DNA from: Thermoleophilum album
Lineage (GTDB): Bacteria > Actinomycetota > Thermoleophilia > Solirubrobacterales > Thermoleophilaceae
Length of the DNA: 64,000 nt
NCBI RefSeq assembly: GCF_900108055.1
Contig: NZ_FNWJ01000002.1
Span: 320,382 to 384,381 of the forward strand
Direction: 5' to 3'
Positions 1 to 8,513 of this stretch are shown here, piece by piece. The translations under genes were made by a program, and so were the position numbers. The notes under the pieces are model-generated. The model had not been told where the DNA came from. It saw only the letters and a list, made by a program, of their open reading frames with translations, and searched no databases. Position 1 is the stretch's first letter. Each line of letters begins with the position of its first letter.

Positions 1-513
1 GGGACCGTCTACCGCCTCCTCGAGTTCCAGCACGTAAAGCCCGGTAAGGGCGGTGCCTTCGTGCGCACCAAGCTGCGACGGCTGGACGACGGAGCAGTGC
101 TCGAGCGGACGTTTCGCGCCGGCGAACGCTTCCGCCAGGTGCACACCGAGACGCGCCGCATGCAGTTCCTCTACAGCGACGGCAGCGAAGCGCACTTCAT
201 GGACACCGAGACCTTCGATCAGATCGCGATTCCCGAGGAGCAGGTAGCGGAGGCCTTGCGCTGGATCGCGCCCAATCAGGAGGTCGACGTGCTCTCGGTC
301 GACGGCAAGCCGACGGAGGTGGTGCTTCCGAGCGCGGTCGAACTGACCGTCACCGAGGCCGAGCCGGGCGTGCGCGGCGACACCGTCTCCGGTGGGGGCG
401 AGAAGCCCGCCACGCTCGAGTCAGGAGCGACGATCCGCGTGCCCCTGTTCGTCAACGTCGGCGACCGCGTGCGGGTCGATCCGCGCAGCGGCACCTATAT
501 CTCGCGCGCGTAG
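1..513 (+). CDS. efp: Elongation factor P, 5' end cut by the window
   Basis: EF-P binds between the P and E sites of the ribosome and rescues stalling at polyproline stretches. Reading in frame from base 1 gives 170 residues of the three-domain protein, missing only about the first 18. The loop KPGKGGAF lies at fragment residues 13-20; its central Lys (bases 46-48) aligns with the lysine that is modified in Escherichia coli. The C-terminal OB domain is complete and ends in the usual short basic tail. The GTG at 61 is internal and is not the start. nusB begins 3 bp after the stop, the common actinobacterial order efp-nusB. No modification enzyme (EpmA/EpmB, EarP, YmfI) is encoded in the window. 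Confidence 0.95.
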   Translation, partial: GTVYRLLEFQHVKPGKGGAFVRTKLRRLDDGAVLERTFRAGERFRQVHTETRRMQFLYSDGSEAHFMDTETFDQIAIPEEQVAEALRWIAPNQEVDVLSVDGKPTEVVLPSAVELTVTEAEPGVRGDTVSGGGEKPATLESGATIRVPLFVNVGDRVRVDPRSGTYISRA

Positions 514-516
514 CGA

Positions 517-909
517 ATGCGCCGCTCCGAGCAGCGGCGCGCCGCGGTCGTCGCTCTGTACCAGCACGACGTCACCGGTCGCCCGCTAAGCGAGCTGCTC
601 GGTAGCGACGCTCCGCCGTTCACCAAGGAACTCGTCGAGGGTGTCGAGCGACATCGCCAAGAGATCGATTCGTTGATCGAGCAGTACGCGGAGGGCTGGT
701 CGCTGGAGCGCATCGCCCCGCTCGAACGCAACATCATGCGAGTCGCTTTGCACGAGATCCTGCACCGCCCGGACGTGCCCCTGGAGGTCGCGATCGACGA
801 GGCGGTAGAGCAAGCGAAGCAGTTCTGCGCGGCCGACGCGCCGCGCTTCGTCAACGGCGTGCTGGCCGCCGTCGCGCGTGCCAAGGGCTTGGTCCGGGAC
901 TCCGGATAA
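517..909 (+). CDS. nusB: Transcription antitermination factor NusB
   Basis: NusB pairs with NusE (ribosomal protein S10) on boxA RNA and helps antitermination of rRNA operons. The 130-residue protein has the all-helical NusB fold pattern: an N-terminal RRAAVVALYQHD helix, the central LERIAPLERNIMRVALHEIL segment and the C-terminal FVNGVLAAVAR helix, each typical of the family. The ATG at 517 lies 3 bp after the efp stop with no clear Shine-Dalgarno sequence, so it is probably translationally coupled to efp. The length is slightly short of the usual 135-150 residues but complete. Confidence 0.95.
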   Translation: MRRSEQRRAAVVALYQHDVTGRPLSELLGSDAPPFTKELVEGVERHRQEIDSLIEQYAEGWSLERIAPLERNIMRVALHEILHRPDVPLEVAIDEAVEQAKQFCAADAPRFVNGVLAAVARAKGLVRDSG

Positions 910-925
910 GCCGCCCACGCGCCCC

Positions 926-955
926 GTGAGCCACGCTCCGTGTGAGCCACGCTCC
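926..955 (+). repeat. Short direct repeat, two copies, period 16
   Basis: GTGAGCCACGCTCC occurs at 926-939 and again at 942-955, just after nusB. The gap between nusB and the next gene (910-1059) otherwise holds only the promoter at 1047. No hairpin with a T tract is visible, so I cannot assign it a termination role. Confidence 0.7.
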
Positions 956-1046
956 CTGATGACGCCCTCCCGGTAAGCGGCCCATTGCTTGAGTCGCGAG
1001 CAGTAGGGAGCGACCGGCGCTGGGTCGCTCGCGCCGAACGCTCGGT

Positions 1047-1052
1047 TATCGT
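1047..1052 (+). promoter_or_regulatory. -10 element TATCGT for a leaderless start
   Basis: TATCGT fits the actinobacterial TANNNT -10 consensus and ends 7 bp before the GTG at 1060. That spacing puts the transcription start at or within a base or two of the start codon. No Shine-Dalgarno sequence is present. Confidence 0.5.
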
Positions 1053-1059
1053 CGCCGCC

Positions 1060-1296
1060 GTGGACGATCGCGATGGTCTGGGCGGCCGCGGGCCGCACGA
1101 GAAGGCTGCAGAGCCGAGCGTGGAGGTGCTGGCCGAGCGCGTCGAGGAGCTGGCGCGTCGGATCGCCGCCGACGGCGTCGACCCGGCGGCTGCCGAGGCG
1201 CTCGCCAACGAGGCCCGGATGCTTGCCGACGAGCTCTCGGCGAGCGTCGAGGCGCTCGCTCGCGACCGTTCGGATCGTCAACAGAGTCTCCTCTGA
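1060..1296 (+). CDS. Small acidic helical protein, XseB-like (exodeoxyribonuclease VII small subunit?)
   Basis: A 78-residue protein made of two predicted helices (about residues 20-38 and 43-70), with the spacing LAERVEELARRIAADGVDP followed by an alanine/leucine-rich second helix. This resembles XseB, the small subunit of exodeoxyribonuclease VII, in size, two-helix layout and the start of the first helix. The second helix lacks the usual LxxGxxLxxxCxxxL signature. xseA is not next to it, although xseA-xseB commonly precede the prenyl synthase in relatives. The GTG at 1060 was chosen because a TANNNT element lies 7 bp upstream; a TTG at 985 would add 25 unlikely residues. It is a real gene with moderate confidence; the XseB label is tentative. 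Confidence 0.5.
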   Translation: MDDRDGLGGRGPHEKAAEPSVEVLAERVEELARRIAADGVDPAAAEALANEARMLADELSASVEALARDRSDRQQSLL

Positions 1297-1347
1297 TTGG
1301 GACCGATCCGCCGCGCGCCGCGTGGCCCACTGGCCCGCCGACACCAT

Positions 1348-1353
1348 TACTCT
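1348..1353 (+). promoter_or_regulatory. -10 element TACTCT for leaderless ispA
   Basis: TACTCT ends exactly 6 bp before the GTG at 1360, the textbook distance for transcription starting on the first base of the start codon. It supports GTG 1360 over the upstream TTG at 1297. Confidence 0.55.
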
Positions 1354-1359
1354 CGGCTC

Positions 1360-2259
1360 GTGCGCCTAGCGGCGGATCCCGAGACCCTCTACCCGGTCGC
1401 GCTGCAGCGGCGGGTCGAGCGTTACTTGAGTGAAGAGCTGCCGTTCGCCGCGGTCGCCGGAACCGAACGCTTGGTGGAGGCGATGCGCTACTCGTTGCTT
1501 GCACCGGCCAAGCGCGTGCGGCCGGTGTTGGCGCTCGCCACCGCGGGAGCCCTGGGGCACGACCCGGATGAGGTGCTGCCCCTCGCCGCGGCGATCGAGA
1601 TGATCCACACCTACTCGCTGATCCACGATGACCTGCCGGCGATGGATGACGATGATCTGCGCCGTGGGCAGCCAACCTGCCACGTCGCCTACGGAGAGGA
1701 CGTCGCGATCCTCGCCGGCGACTGTCTCTTCGCGGAGGCCGTGGCACTCGTACTGCGCGAGCAGATCGGCCCACCGCAGCGCGTGCTCGCGGCGCTGCGC
1801 GAGCTGATCGAGGCGACCGGGCTCGCGGGCATGGTCGGCGGCCAGTTCCTCGATGTCAGCGGCGCCGCCGAGTCCGGGGAGATCGAGCGCCTCGCGCGCA
1901 TGCACAGCCTCAAGACCGGTGCGCTGATCGCCGCTTCGGTTGGTTCCGTATTGACGTTGGTCGGCCAGGATGGACCTGCCACAATGCCTTATCGGGCCTT
2001 CGCAGCCGAGCTCGGACTCCTGTTTCAAATCGTGGACGACATCCTCGACGTCAGCGGCAACGAACAGCAGCTCGGGAAGCGCCGCGGCTCCGATCAGCGT
2101 CTGCGCAAGATCACCTACGTGACCGCTCACGGTCTCGAAGGCGCACGCCGGCTGGCCGCAGAAACGCACGAGCGGGCGCTCGCGCAGCTCGCACGGGCGC
2201 CCGGCGAGACCGCTGAGCTGCGCCGGATCGCCGACTACGTGCTCGCGCGTCAACGGTGA
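1360..2259 (+). CDS. ispA: Polyprenyl diphosphate synthase (farnesyl/geranylgeranyl type)
   Basis: This enzyme condenses isopentenyl diphosphate onto allylic diphosphates to make C15-C20 prenyl diphosphates. The 299-residue protein has the first aspartate-rich motif DDLPAMD at about residue 90 (the DDx4D spacing of bacterial farnesyl synthases) and the second motif DDILD at about 226, with the LAPAKRVRP substrate motif near residue 50. The exact chain length cannot be read safely. GTG 1360 is preferred because a -10 element sits 6 bp upstream and the reading before it has no conserved sequence. Its stop overlaps the dxs start (GTGA), so ispA and dxs form an isoprenoid precursor unit. Confidence 0.93.
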   Translation: MRLAADPETLYPVALQRRVERYLSEELPFAAVAGTERLVEAMRYSLLAPAKRVRPVLALATAGALGHDPDEVLPLAAAIEMIHTYSLIHDDLPAMDDDDLRRGQPTCHVAYGEDVAILAGDCLFAEAVALVLREQIGPPQRVLAALRELIEATGLAGMVGGQFLDVSGAAESGEIERLARMHSLKTGALIAASVGSVLTLVGQDGPATMPYRAFAAELGLLFQIVDDILDVSGNEQQLGKRRGSDQRLRKITYVTAHGLEGARRLAAETHERALAQLARAPGETAELRRIADYVLARQR

Positions 2260-4241
2260 GCGGTCGCGTCGACAGCACCTCGGGTGGGACCGGCGGTGCA
2301 GCCGAGCGGCGGCGGCTGCTCGATCGCATCGACGGTCCTGCTGATCTCAAGGGGCTCAGCGACGAAGAGCTCGCGCAGGTCGCCCAAGAAGTCCGCGAAC
2401 TAATCATCGACACGATCGGCGAAATCGGCGGCCACTTCGGCGCCAACCTCGGGACCTGCGAGATCGCTGTGGCGTTGCACAGCCTGCTCGATTCGCCACG
2501 CGACAAGATCCTGTGGGACGTCGGTCACCAGGCCTACCCCCACAAGGTCTTGACCGGGCGCCGCGACCACCTCCACACGATCCGCAAGTACGGCGGGCTC
2601 GCGCCTTTCTGCTCGATCTTCGAGTCGGAGCACGACATCATGGGTGCCGGCCACGCCTCCACCGCCATCTCCTACGCGGTGGCCCTCAAGGAGGCGATGC
2701 GCAAGGGCTACTGCGAAGACGGTCACGTGGTCGCGGTGGTCGGCGACGGCGCGCTGACGGGCGGGGTCGCGTTCGAGGCGCTGCACAACGCGGGCGGCAT
2801 GGAACTGCCGATCGTGATCCTTTTGAACGACAACGGCATGTCGATCGCGCCCAACGTCGGTGCGCTCGCGCGCCTCTTCAATCGGCTGCGCCTGAACCCC
2901 AAACTGCACCACGCGCGCGAGGACATCGAGGACGCGCTCACCAAGTTGCCGCTCGGTATCGGCGAGCGCATCGAGCGCCTCGGTCCGATCCTCAAGGAGT
3001 CGCTCAAGGCCTACTGGGCGCCGGGCCTCTTCTTCGAGGAGCTGAACCTCGCCTACGTGGGAGTGATCGACGGTCACGACGTGCGCGCCGTGCGGGAAGC
3101 GGTGCGCGAAGCGCTGCACGCCGAGCGACCGGTGGTGGTGCACTGCAAGACGATCAAGGGGAAGGGCTTCGCGCCGGCCGAGGAAGGCGGGCTCGAGGGC
3201 ATGGAGAAGTGGCACGCCGCCAAAGCCGGTTCGATCCTCAACCGCGCGCCGGCCCCCAAGAAGCCGCCCAAGCCCTCGCCGAAGCCGACCTACACGGAGG
3301 TCTTCGGTCGTGCCCTGGTCGCGGAGTGTCGGCGTGACCCGCGCGTGGTCGGGATCACCGCGGCGATGAACTCGGGAACCGGCCTCAACATCCTGCAGCG
3401 CGAACTGCCCGACCGCTACTACGACGTAGGGATCGCCGAACAGCACGCAGTTTTGTTTGCGGCTGGTCTCGCGTTGGCCGGCGCCAAGCCGGTGGCTGCG
3501 ATCTACTCGACCTTCCTACAGCGCGCCTACGACCAGATCGTGCACGACGTCTGTCTGCAGCGACTCAACGTGGTCTTCGCAATGGACCGTGCTGGCTTGG
3601 TCGGGGACGACGGTCCGACGCACCACGGCGCATTCGACATTTCGTACCTCAGGTGTCTACCTCACATCGTGCTGATGGCTCCGCGCGACGAGGCGATGTT
3701 GGTACGCATGTTGCGCACCGCGTTGCTCTACGACGACGGGCCGATCGCGCTCCGCTACCCGCGCGGCGAGGCGGTGGGGGTGCCGATCCCCGAGGATCCA
3801 GAACCGATCGAGATCGGCCGTGCGGAGGTGTTGGCGGCAGGCGAGCGGGTAGCCCTGGTCGGTTACGGGTTCGGCGTGCGGGTGGCTTTGGAGGCAGCCG
3901 ACCTGCTCGGCGAGGTCCACGGCATCGAGCCGACGGTGGTCGACGCTCGCTTTTGCAAGCCTCTCGACGAAGAGCTCTTGCTCCGGCTAGCGGCCGAACA
4001 CGAGTTGCTGGTGACGATCGAGGAAAACCAGTTGGCCGGGGGCTTCGGTTCGGCGGTCGTCGAGCTCTTGTCCGACAAGGGGCTTGCGGGAACCACGCGC
4101 GTCGTCCGTTTCGGCCTGCCCGATCGCTTCGTCACGCACGGTGCGCCGGCGCTCCTGCGGCGGGAAGTCGGTCTGACCGGCGAGCACGTGGCTGCCCGCG
4201 TAGCCGAGTTGGTGCTAGCACGTAGCGAGTTTGTGGCCTGA
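2256..4241 (+). CDS. dxs: 1-deoxy-D-xylulose-5-phosphate synthase
   Basis: DXS condenses pyruvate and glyceraldehyde 3-phosphate with thiamine diphosphate, the first step of the methylerythritol phosphate pathway. The 661-residue protein has the transketolase-like layout: an N-terminal ThDP-binding domain with GDGALTGG at about 163-170 and a downstream LLNDNGMSI, a pyrimidine-binding domain with VGIAEQHA, and a C-terminal transketolase domain. A Lys/Pro-rich linker near residues 330-345 joins the first two domains. Translation starts at a GTG overlapping the ispA stop. The length is close to the usual 620-640 plus a short N-terminal extension. Confidence 0.97.
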   Translation: MSGRVDSTSGGTGGAAERRRLLDRIDGPADLKGLSDEELAQVAQEVRELIIDTIGEIGGHFGANLGTCEIAVALHSLLDSPRDKILWDVGHQAYPHKVLTGRRDHLHTIRKYGGLAPFCSIFESEHDIMGAGHASTAISYAVALKEAMRKGYCEDGHVVAVVGDGALTGGVAFEALHNAGGMELPIVILLNDNGMSIAPNVGALARLFNRLRLNPKLHHAREDIEDALTKLPLGIGERIERLGPILKESLKAYWAPGLFFEELNLAYVGVIDGHDVRAVREAVREALHAERPVVVHCKTIKGKGFAPAEEGGLEGMEKWHAAKAGSILNRAPAPKKPPKPSPKPTYTEVFGRALVAECRRDPRVVGITAAMNSGTGLNILQRELPDRYYDVGIAEQHAVLFAAGLALAGAKPVAAIYSTFLQRAYDQIVHDVCLQRLNVVFAMDRAGLVGDDGPTHHGAFDISYLRCLPHIVLMAPRDEAMLVRMLRTALLYDDGPIALRYPRGEAVGVPIPEDPEPIEIGRAEVLAAGERVALVGYGFGVRVALEAADLLGEVHGIEPTVVDARFCKPLDEELLLRLAAEHELLVTIEENQLAGGFGSAVVELLSDKGLAGTTRVVRFGLPDRFVTHGAPALLRREVGLTGEHVAARVAELVLARSEFVA

Positions 4242-4321
4242 GCGTCGGGCTAGCCGGCGAGCTTCTGGGCCCCGGTCTGTTCGCCGCGTTTGCGACCCGC
4301 CGAGGGATCGCGTCGCTCCCT

Positions 4322-4350
4322 CTAACGGCGACGACCCCGCGTTAGCGGGG
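4322..4350 (+). terminator. Two overlapping hairpins after dxs
   Basis: CCCCGC-GTTA-GCGGGG (4335-4350) is a perfect 6-bp stem. An alternative stem, CTAACG (4322-4327) with CGTTAG (4340-4345), uses part of the same bases, so the two cannot form together. No T tract follows. It could end dxs transcription or act as a switch ahead of the short ORF at 4372. Confidence 0.4.
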
Positions 4351-4371
4351 CCGTGGCCTGAGGGAGGAGTG

Positions 4372-4458
4372 ATGCGGTTGTTCGTGTGGTTGGAGGAAGT
4401 CTTTTCGTCTGGTCGCGTTAGACGCCCGGCGAAGCTGTGTAGCGGGTGGCGAGGTTGA
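4372..4458 (+). CDS. Possible 28-residue small protein or leader peptide
   Basis: An ATG at 4372 is preceded by the strong Shine-Dalgarno AGGGAGGAG (4361-4369) at the proper distance, and the frame runs 28 codons to TGA. The peptide starts MRLFVWLEEVF and continues basic, with one Cys. It lies between dxs and a convergent minus-strand gene whose 3' end it overlaps by 41 bp. The ribosome-binding site is among the best in the window, which argues for real translation. No homologue is recognisable, and a chance ORF cannot be excluded. Confidence 0.35.
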   Translation: MRLFVWLEEVFSSGRVRRPAKLCSGWRG

Positions 4459-4828
4459 TCGCGAGAGCTGCCGCGCCGATGGTGGCGAAAAGCAGCGCTG
4501 CCTGCGGTGAGTTGCCCACCGCGAACCCCAGCGATGCCAGCAAAAGTCCGATTGCGAGCCCGCGGTCGTACGCTGCCTGCGCGCGCAAAGGCAGGCCACC
4601 CCTGCCAGCGTCGGCGCCGGCACCGGCGAGTGCGATCGCAAGGCCGCCAGCGAGCGCGCCGGTCACGGTAGCCGCCGCGCCCAGACCGAGGGCCACCGGC
4701 AGCACGACAAGCGCCGAGCCGGCGACGAATAGTGCCGCCGCACGCAGCCCGAGCATCGTGTTGGAGCGTCCTGCCATCGGCTCCGAAAGGTATGGTCGAC
4801 GGTCATCGAACTGTGTGAGGTCGCTCAC
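4418..4828 (-). CDS. Small integral membrane protein, unknown function
   Basis: A 136-residue protein with a short polar N-terminus followed by about four hydrophobic segments rich in Ala, Leu and Gly (roughly residues 26-45, 47-65, 84-102 and 106-126). No catalytic motif is visible. I used GTG at 4828; an ATG 17 codons later (MAGRSNTM, 4777) is also possible and would begin just before the first membrane segment. It is divergent from tlyA, with about 54 bp between the starts. The amino-acid make-up and clean strand-specific frame support a real gene, but I do not recognise the family. Confidence 0.6.
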   Translation of the reverse strand: MSDLTQFDDRRPYLSEPMAGRSNTMLGLRAAALFVAGSALVVLPVALGLGAAATVTGALAGGLAIALAGAGADAGRGGLPLRAQAAYDRGLAIGLLLASLGFAVGNSPQAALLFATIGAAALAINLATRYTASPGV

Positions 4829-4870
4829 ACTCCGTGAGCGGGGGCTTGGAGCGAGCCAGCGGTCCGCGGT

Positions 4871-4876
4871 TACGCT
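4871..4876 (+). promoter_or_regulatory. -10 element TACGCT for leaderless tlyA
   Basis: TACGCT ends 6 bp before the tlyA GTG at 4883, so transcription should start on the start codon. No Shine-Dalgarno sequence is seen. Confidence 0.5.
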
Positions 4877-4882
4877 GCGTCT

Positions 4883-5791
4883 GTGGCTCGTGCGAAGGGA
4901 AAGGTTCGGCTCGACCTGTTGCTATGCGAGCGCGGTTTTTTCGCCACGCGTTCGCGCGCGGCTGCTGCTGTGATGGCGGGGGAGGTGCTGGTCGGCGAGC
5001 GGCGCGAGCGGGCGTCCAAGCCGGGGCAACAGGTGTCACGCGATGTAGCCCTGGCGCTGGTCGAGCGCCCACGGTACGCCTCGCGCGGCGGTGACAAGCT
5101 GGAGTGGGCGTTGCGCGAGACCGGCGTCGAAGTGGCTGGTCGCCTGTGTCTCGACGTCGGCGCTGCGACCGGCGGCTTCACGGATTGTCTGCTCGCCCAC
5201 GGCGCGCGGCGGGTGGTAGCGCTCGACGTCGGTCGCGGACTGCTCGAACCGCGCCTGCGCGAGGACCCTCGGGTCGTAGTGCTGGAGCGTCTCAACGCAC
5301 GACACCTGGAGCCCGGCGCGCTGCCGTTCGCCCCGTCGCTGATCGTGATCGACGTCTCGTTCATCTCGCTGCGCAAAGTCCTGGCGCCGGTCCTGCGTTG
5401 TGCGGCCGCTCGCTTTGACTGCCTGGCGCTGGTGAAACCGCAGTTCGAACTCGGACCGCGCGAGGCGCCGGGGGGCGTCGTCGCCGACGGTGCTGCGCGT
5501 ACGCGGGCACTGGTCGAAGTCGGTCGTTTCGCGCTTTCGCAGCTGGACGTTTCAGTGCTCGGCTTCGCTCCCAGCGGGGTCCCCGGACCGGCGGGAAACT
5601 TGGAGACGTTTGTCCATCTGGCCGAGCGGGACCGAGGGGGCTTGACCAACGAGGGGGAACTGGTGGCGGCAGCCGAGCGTGCAGAAAAGCGGTGGCAAGA
5701 GCTGCGCGGCGAAGGCGCTCGCGACAGCGACCGGTCGGCGCCGCCGCCGGTGGCGACGCGGCGCGACGAGGGCGCCCGGCGGGCAGGCTGA
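4883..5791 (+). CDS. tlyA: TlyA-family 2'-O-methyltransferase (16S/23S rRNA)
   Basis: TlyA methylates ribosomal RNA cytidines at the 2'-O position and in mycobacteria determines capreomycin sensitivity; it is also annotated as hemolysin A. The 302-residue protein has an N-terminal S4 RNA-binding domain (about residues 8-65, with RLDLLLCERGF) and a Rossmann methyltransferase of the FtsJ type, with the SAM motif DVGAATGGF starting at about 91. The K-D-K-E catalytic set is visible as RGGDK, VIDVSF, VKPQFE and PGNLE. The last 30 residues are a charged tail. nadK starts 3 bp after the stop, as tlyA-nadK-recN is a common actinobacterial order. Confidence 0.93.
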   Translation: MARAKGKVRLDLLLCERGFFATRSRAAAAVMAGEVLVGERRERASKPGQQVSRDVALALVERPRYASRGGDKLEWALRETGVEVAGRLCLDVGAATGGFTDCLLAHGARRVVALDVGRGLLEPRLREDPRVVVLERLNARHLEPGALPFAPSLIVIDVSFISLRKVLAPVLRCAAARFDCLALVKPQFELGPREAPGGVVADGAARTRALVEVGRFALSQLDVSVLGFAPSGVPGPAGNLETFVHLAERDRGGLTNEGELVAAAERAEKRWQELRGEGARDSDRSAPPPVATRRDEGARRAG

Positions 5792-5794
5792 TAC

Positions 5795-6703
5795 GTGAGC
5801 GAGGCAGCTACGCCACAGACGATCGATCGCGGCGGGCTATCCAGACGGTCCGCGCCGGCGACGGTGACGGTCTTCACGCGCCGCAACCCTGCCCGCACTT
5901 CGGCGGCGTTGCGGCGGCTCATCGAGTTGGCGCGGGCGAGTGGCGTACGGGTGCAAGTACCACAGGAAGAGGTCGCCAAGCACGGTCTGCGGCCGGATCG
6001 GGACGGCGTCGTCGAAACGGCTGCCGGCAGCCCTTGCGATGTCGCAGTCGCGCTCGGCGGCGACGGCACGATCCTTCATGCGCTGCGCACCTACGCGGGA
6101 ACTGGCACGCCGGTGTTCGCGATCAACTTCGGTGCGATCGGCTTTCTCGCGACCATTGAGGGCGATCGCCTCGAAGAAGGTTTGGCGCGACTGTTCAGCG
6201 GAAACTTCGAGGTCCTCGCACTACCCGCACTAGAGCTCGAACGGCAGGGCGAGCGCCACATCGCGTTCAACGACGTCGCCGTTCACCGTCGCCACGGGGG
6301 GCGCGTGGCGGAGCTCGCCTACTTCGTCAGCGGCGAAGAGCTCGGCGAGGTGCGGTGCGACGGCCTGGTGGTTGCCACGCCGGCCGGCTCTACCGGCTAC
6401 AACCTCGCCAACGGAGGCCCGGTGTTGGCGTGGGGGGTGGAAGGCTACGTCGTGTCCTTCATCGCCCCGCACACCCTCACCGCCCGGGCGCTGGTGGTGG
6501 CGCCGGCGGATGACCTCGAGCTGATGAACCGCTCGGCCGAAGAGGCGGTCGACGTGGTCTGCGACGGCCGCACGGTTTCGGAGCTCGAACCGCACGAGCG
6601 GCTGCCCCTCAGGTTCGTGCCGAGGCGTGCCCTGCTTGCCCAGCTGCCGGGCGCGTCCTTCTACGCGCGTTTGCGCAGCAAGTTCGGCTTGCTGGCGAGT
6701 TGA
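5795..6703 (+). CDS. nadK: NAD kinase (ATP/polyphosphate)
   Basis: NAD kinase phosphorylates NAD to NADP in the cytosol. The 302-residue protein carries the defining GGDGT motif at 88-92, the NFGAIGFLA segment after it, and the conserved VVATPAGSTGYN stretch that holds the nucleotide. The N-terminal 25 residues are variable. The start GTG at 5795 is 3 bp from the tlyA stop without a clear ribosome-binding site, so coupling to tlyA is likely. recN follows after 66 bp. Confidence 0.96.
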   Translation: MSEAATPQTIDRGGLSRRSAPATVTVFTRRNPARTSAALRRLIELARASGVRVQVPQEEVAKHGLRPDRDGVVETAAGSPCDVAVALGGDGTILHALRTYAGTGTPVFAINFGAIGFLATIEGDRLEEGLARLFSGNFEVLALPALELERQGERHIAFNDVAVHRRHGGRVAELAYFVSGEELGEVRCDGLVVATPAGSTGYNLANGGPVLAWGVEGYVVSFIAPHTLTARALVVAPADDLELMNRSAEEAVDVVCDGRTVSELEPHERLPLRFVPRRALLAQLPGASFYARLRSKFGLLAS

Positions 6704-6769
6704 CGCTGCTTCGCGGCGCCTTGACGGGGGCGATCCGTCGGGCGCCGCTGCTACTAGAGAGCAAGCGCT

Positions 6770-8452
6770 GTGCTTACTGAACTGCGTATCGACAAGCTGC
6801 TTTTGATCGACCGTGCCGAGCTCCGGCTGGCGCCCGGCCTGAACGTGATCACCGGTGAGACCGGCGCTGGCAAGACGCTGCTCGTGCACGCGCTCGAGCT
6901 ACTGCTCGGAGCGCGTCCACGCAAGGGCTGCGTGCGACCGGGGTCCGAGGAGGCTTGGGTGGAGGCGGTCTTCGAGACGTCACCGGACCTCTTTGCCGGG
7001 GAGGGCCTCGGCCTCGAGCGGGCGCGGGCGTTGGCAGCGGCCGACGAGGAGCTGATCGTCGCGCGCCGGGTAGGCGCTGATGGACGCTCACGGGCCTACG
7101 TCGGGGGGCGAGCGGTTTCGCTTGCCGATCTTCGCGCGGTGACCGAGCGTCTGCTCGGGTTCGTCGGGCAGCACGAGCACCGCCGGCTGCTGAGCCCCGG
7201 TTTCCAGCTCGATCTGCTGGATCGCTTCGCGGGCGATCGCCAGCAGGAGCTCAGGGACTGTGCGGCCGCCGCGCACCAGGAGCTAGTAGCGGCCCGCCGG
7301 CGCCTCGACCAGCTCGAACAAGCGGCCGCGGGGCGCGAGCGCGAAATCGATCTCCTGCGCTTTGAGCTCGCGGAGATCGATGCGCTGGCGCCGAGCGTCG
7401 CCGAGGAACTCGAGCTGCGCAGCGAACGGGAACGCCTGCGGCGCGCTGAGGAGCTTGCCCGCGCTGCCTTTCTCTGTGCGGAAGCGCTAGCTGGTGAGGG
7501 AACCGAGGTATCGGCGTTTGGCGACGTGCTGGCGGTCGCCGAGCGCGAGGCGGCGGCGGTCCGCTGCGCCGATCCCGATTTCGACCGCTTGCTCGCACGG
7601 CTGGAATCGCTCCGCCTGGAAGCGCAGGACCTAGCTGCGGAGCTGCGCTCCTACGGCGAGCGCAGTGAGAGCGACCCGGAGCGCCTGGCGGCGGTCGAGG
7701 AGCGGCTCGAGCGTTACGACCGCCTGCTGCGCAAGCACGGAGGCACGGTCGGCGCGGTGCTCGAGCACGCGGCTGCCTGCCGCGAGCGCTTGGCGCAGCT
7801 GGAGGCTGTCGAGGACGCGATCGCCGAAGCGCGCGAGCGCGTCGAAGCGCTTGCCCACGGCTACGACGAGCTCGCCACGGCGCTTCACGAGAGCCGCGTC
7901 AGCGCGGCGCCGCGACTGGCGCGCGCGGTCGAGCGCGAGCTGCGGGCGCTCGCCTTCCCGCACGCCCGCTTCGAGGTGCGGGTCGAGCAGGCGGCGGTCG
8001 CCGGCCCGCTCGGGCGCGACGCGGTCGCCTTCGCGCTCGCCGCCAACCCGGGTGTCGACCCAGCGCCGATCCGCGAGGCCGCATCCGGCGGCGAGCTTTC
8101 ACGCGTGCTGTTGGCCCTGACCGCGGTGGCGGGTGCCGGCGAGCTGCCGACGATCGTGTTCGACGAGATCGACGCAGGCGTCGGGGGTCGAACGGCACAC
8201 GTTGTCGGCGAGCGCCTGGCGTCGGTCGCTGAAAGCACGCAGGTCCTCTGCGTAACCCACCTCCCGCAGGTCGCGGCCCGCGCCGACGCCCACTTCAGGG
8301 TCGTCAAAGAGCTCGCCGCGGGCAGCGCCACGACTAGGGTCGAGCGTCTCGCCAACGACGCCGTCGTGGCCGAGCTTTGCCGCATGCTGGGAGCCGACGA
8401 AAGCGATGCCGGAGCGCGGCGCCATGTCGAGACGCTGCGGCGAGCCGCTTGA
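6770..8452 (+). CDS. recN: DNA repair protein RecN
   Basis: RecN is an SMC-like ATPase recruited to double-strand breaks. The 560-residue protein has Walker A GETGAGKT at 29-36, two coiled-coil halves rich in Glu, Arg, Leu and Ala (about 160-225 and 260-365), the ABC signature ASGGELSR near 440 and Walker [14 protein letters not shown] after it. The length is typical (about 550-590). It starts with GTG 6770. Its stop is 61 bp before pyrG, and the pyrG -10 element lies in that gap. Confidence 0.96.
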   Translation: MLTELRIDKLLLIDRAELRLAPGLNVITGETGAGKTLLVHALELLLGARPRKGCVRPGSEEAWVEAVFETSPDLFAGEGLGLERARALAAADEELIVARRVGADGRSRAYVGGRAVSLADLRAVTERLLGFVGQHEHRRLLSPGFQLDLLDRFAGDRQQELRDCAAAAHQELVAARRRLDQLEQAAAGREREIDLLRFELAEIDALAPSVAEELELRSERERLRRAEELARAAFLCAEALAGEGTEVSAFGDVLAVAEREAAAVRCADPDFDRLLARLESLRLEAQDLAAELRSYGERSESDPERLAAVEERLERYDRLLRKHGGTVGAVLEHAAACRERLAQLEAVEDAIAEARERVEALAHGYDELATALHESRVSAAPRLARAVERELRALAFPHARFEVRVEQAAVAGPLGRDAVAFALAANPGVDPAPIREAASGGELSRVLLALTAVAGAGELPTIVFDEIDAGVGGRTAHVVGERLASVAESTQVLCVTHLPQVAARADAHFRVVKELAAGSATTRVERLANDAVVAELCRMLGADESDAGARRHVETLRRAA

Positions 8453-8499
8453 GGGCGTGGGCGGAGAGCGCCGGCTCGTGGGACCGCCGAGTCCGGGTC

Positions 8500-8505
8500 T
8501 AGACT
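8500..8505 (+). promoter_or_regulatory. -10 element TAGACT upstream of pyrG
   Basis: TAGACT ends 8 bp before GTG 8514. The string TCTAGACTCGATC recurs before relA at 38571, with the same 8-bp distance to a GTG start. This supports GTG 8514 as the pyrG start rather than an earlier codon inside recN. Confidence 0.55.
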
Positions 8506-8513
8506 CGATCTCC

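Noticed and set aside
4870-6069. 399-codon minus-strand ORF opposite tlyA and nadK
   Set aside because: It mirrors two certain genes in a high-GC region, has Arg/Ser/Pro-rich low-complexity translation and no recognisable motif. A shadow ORF.
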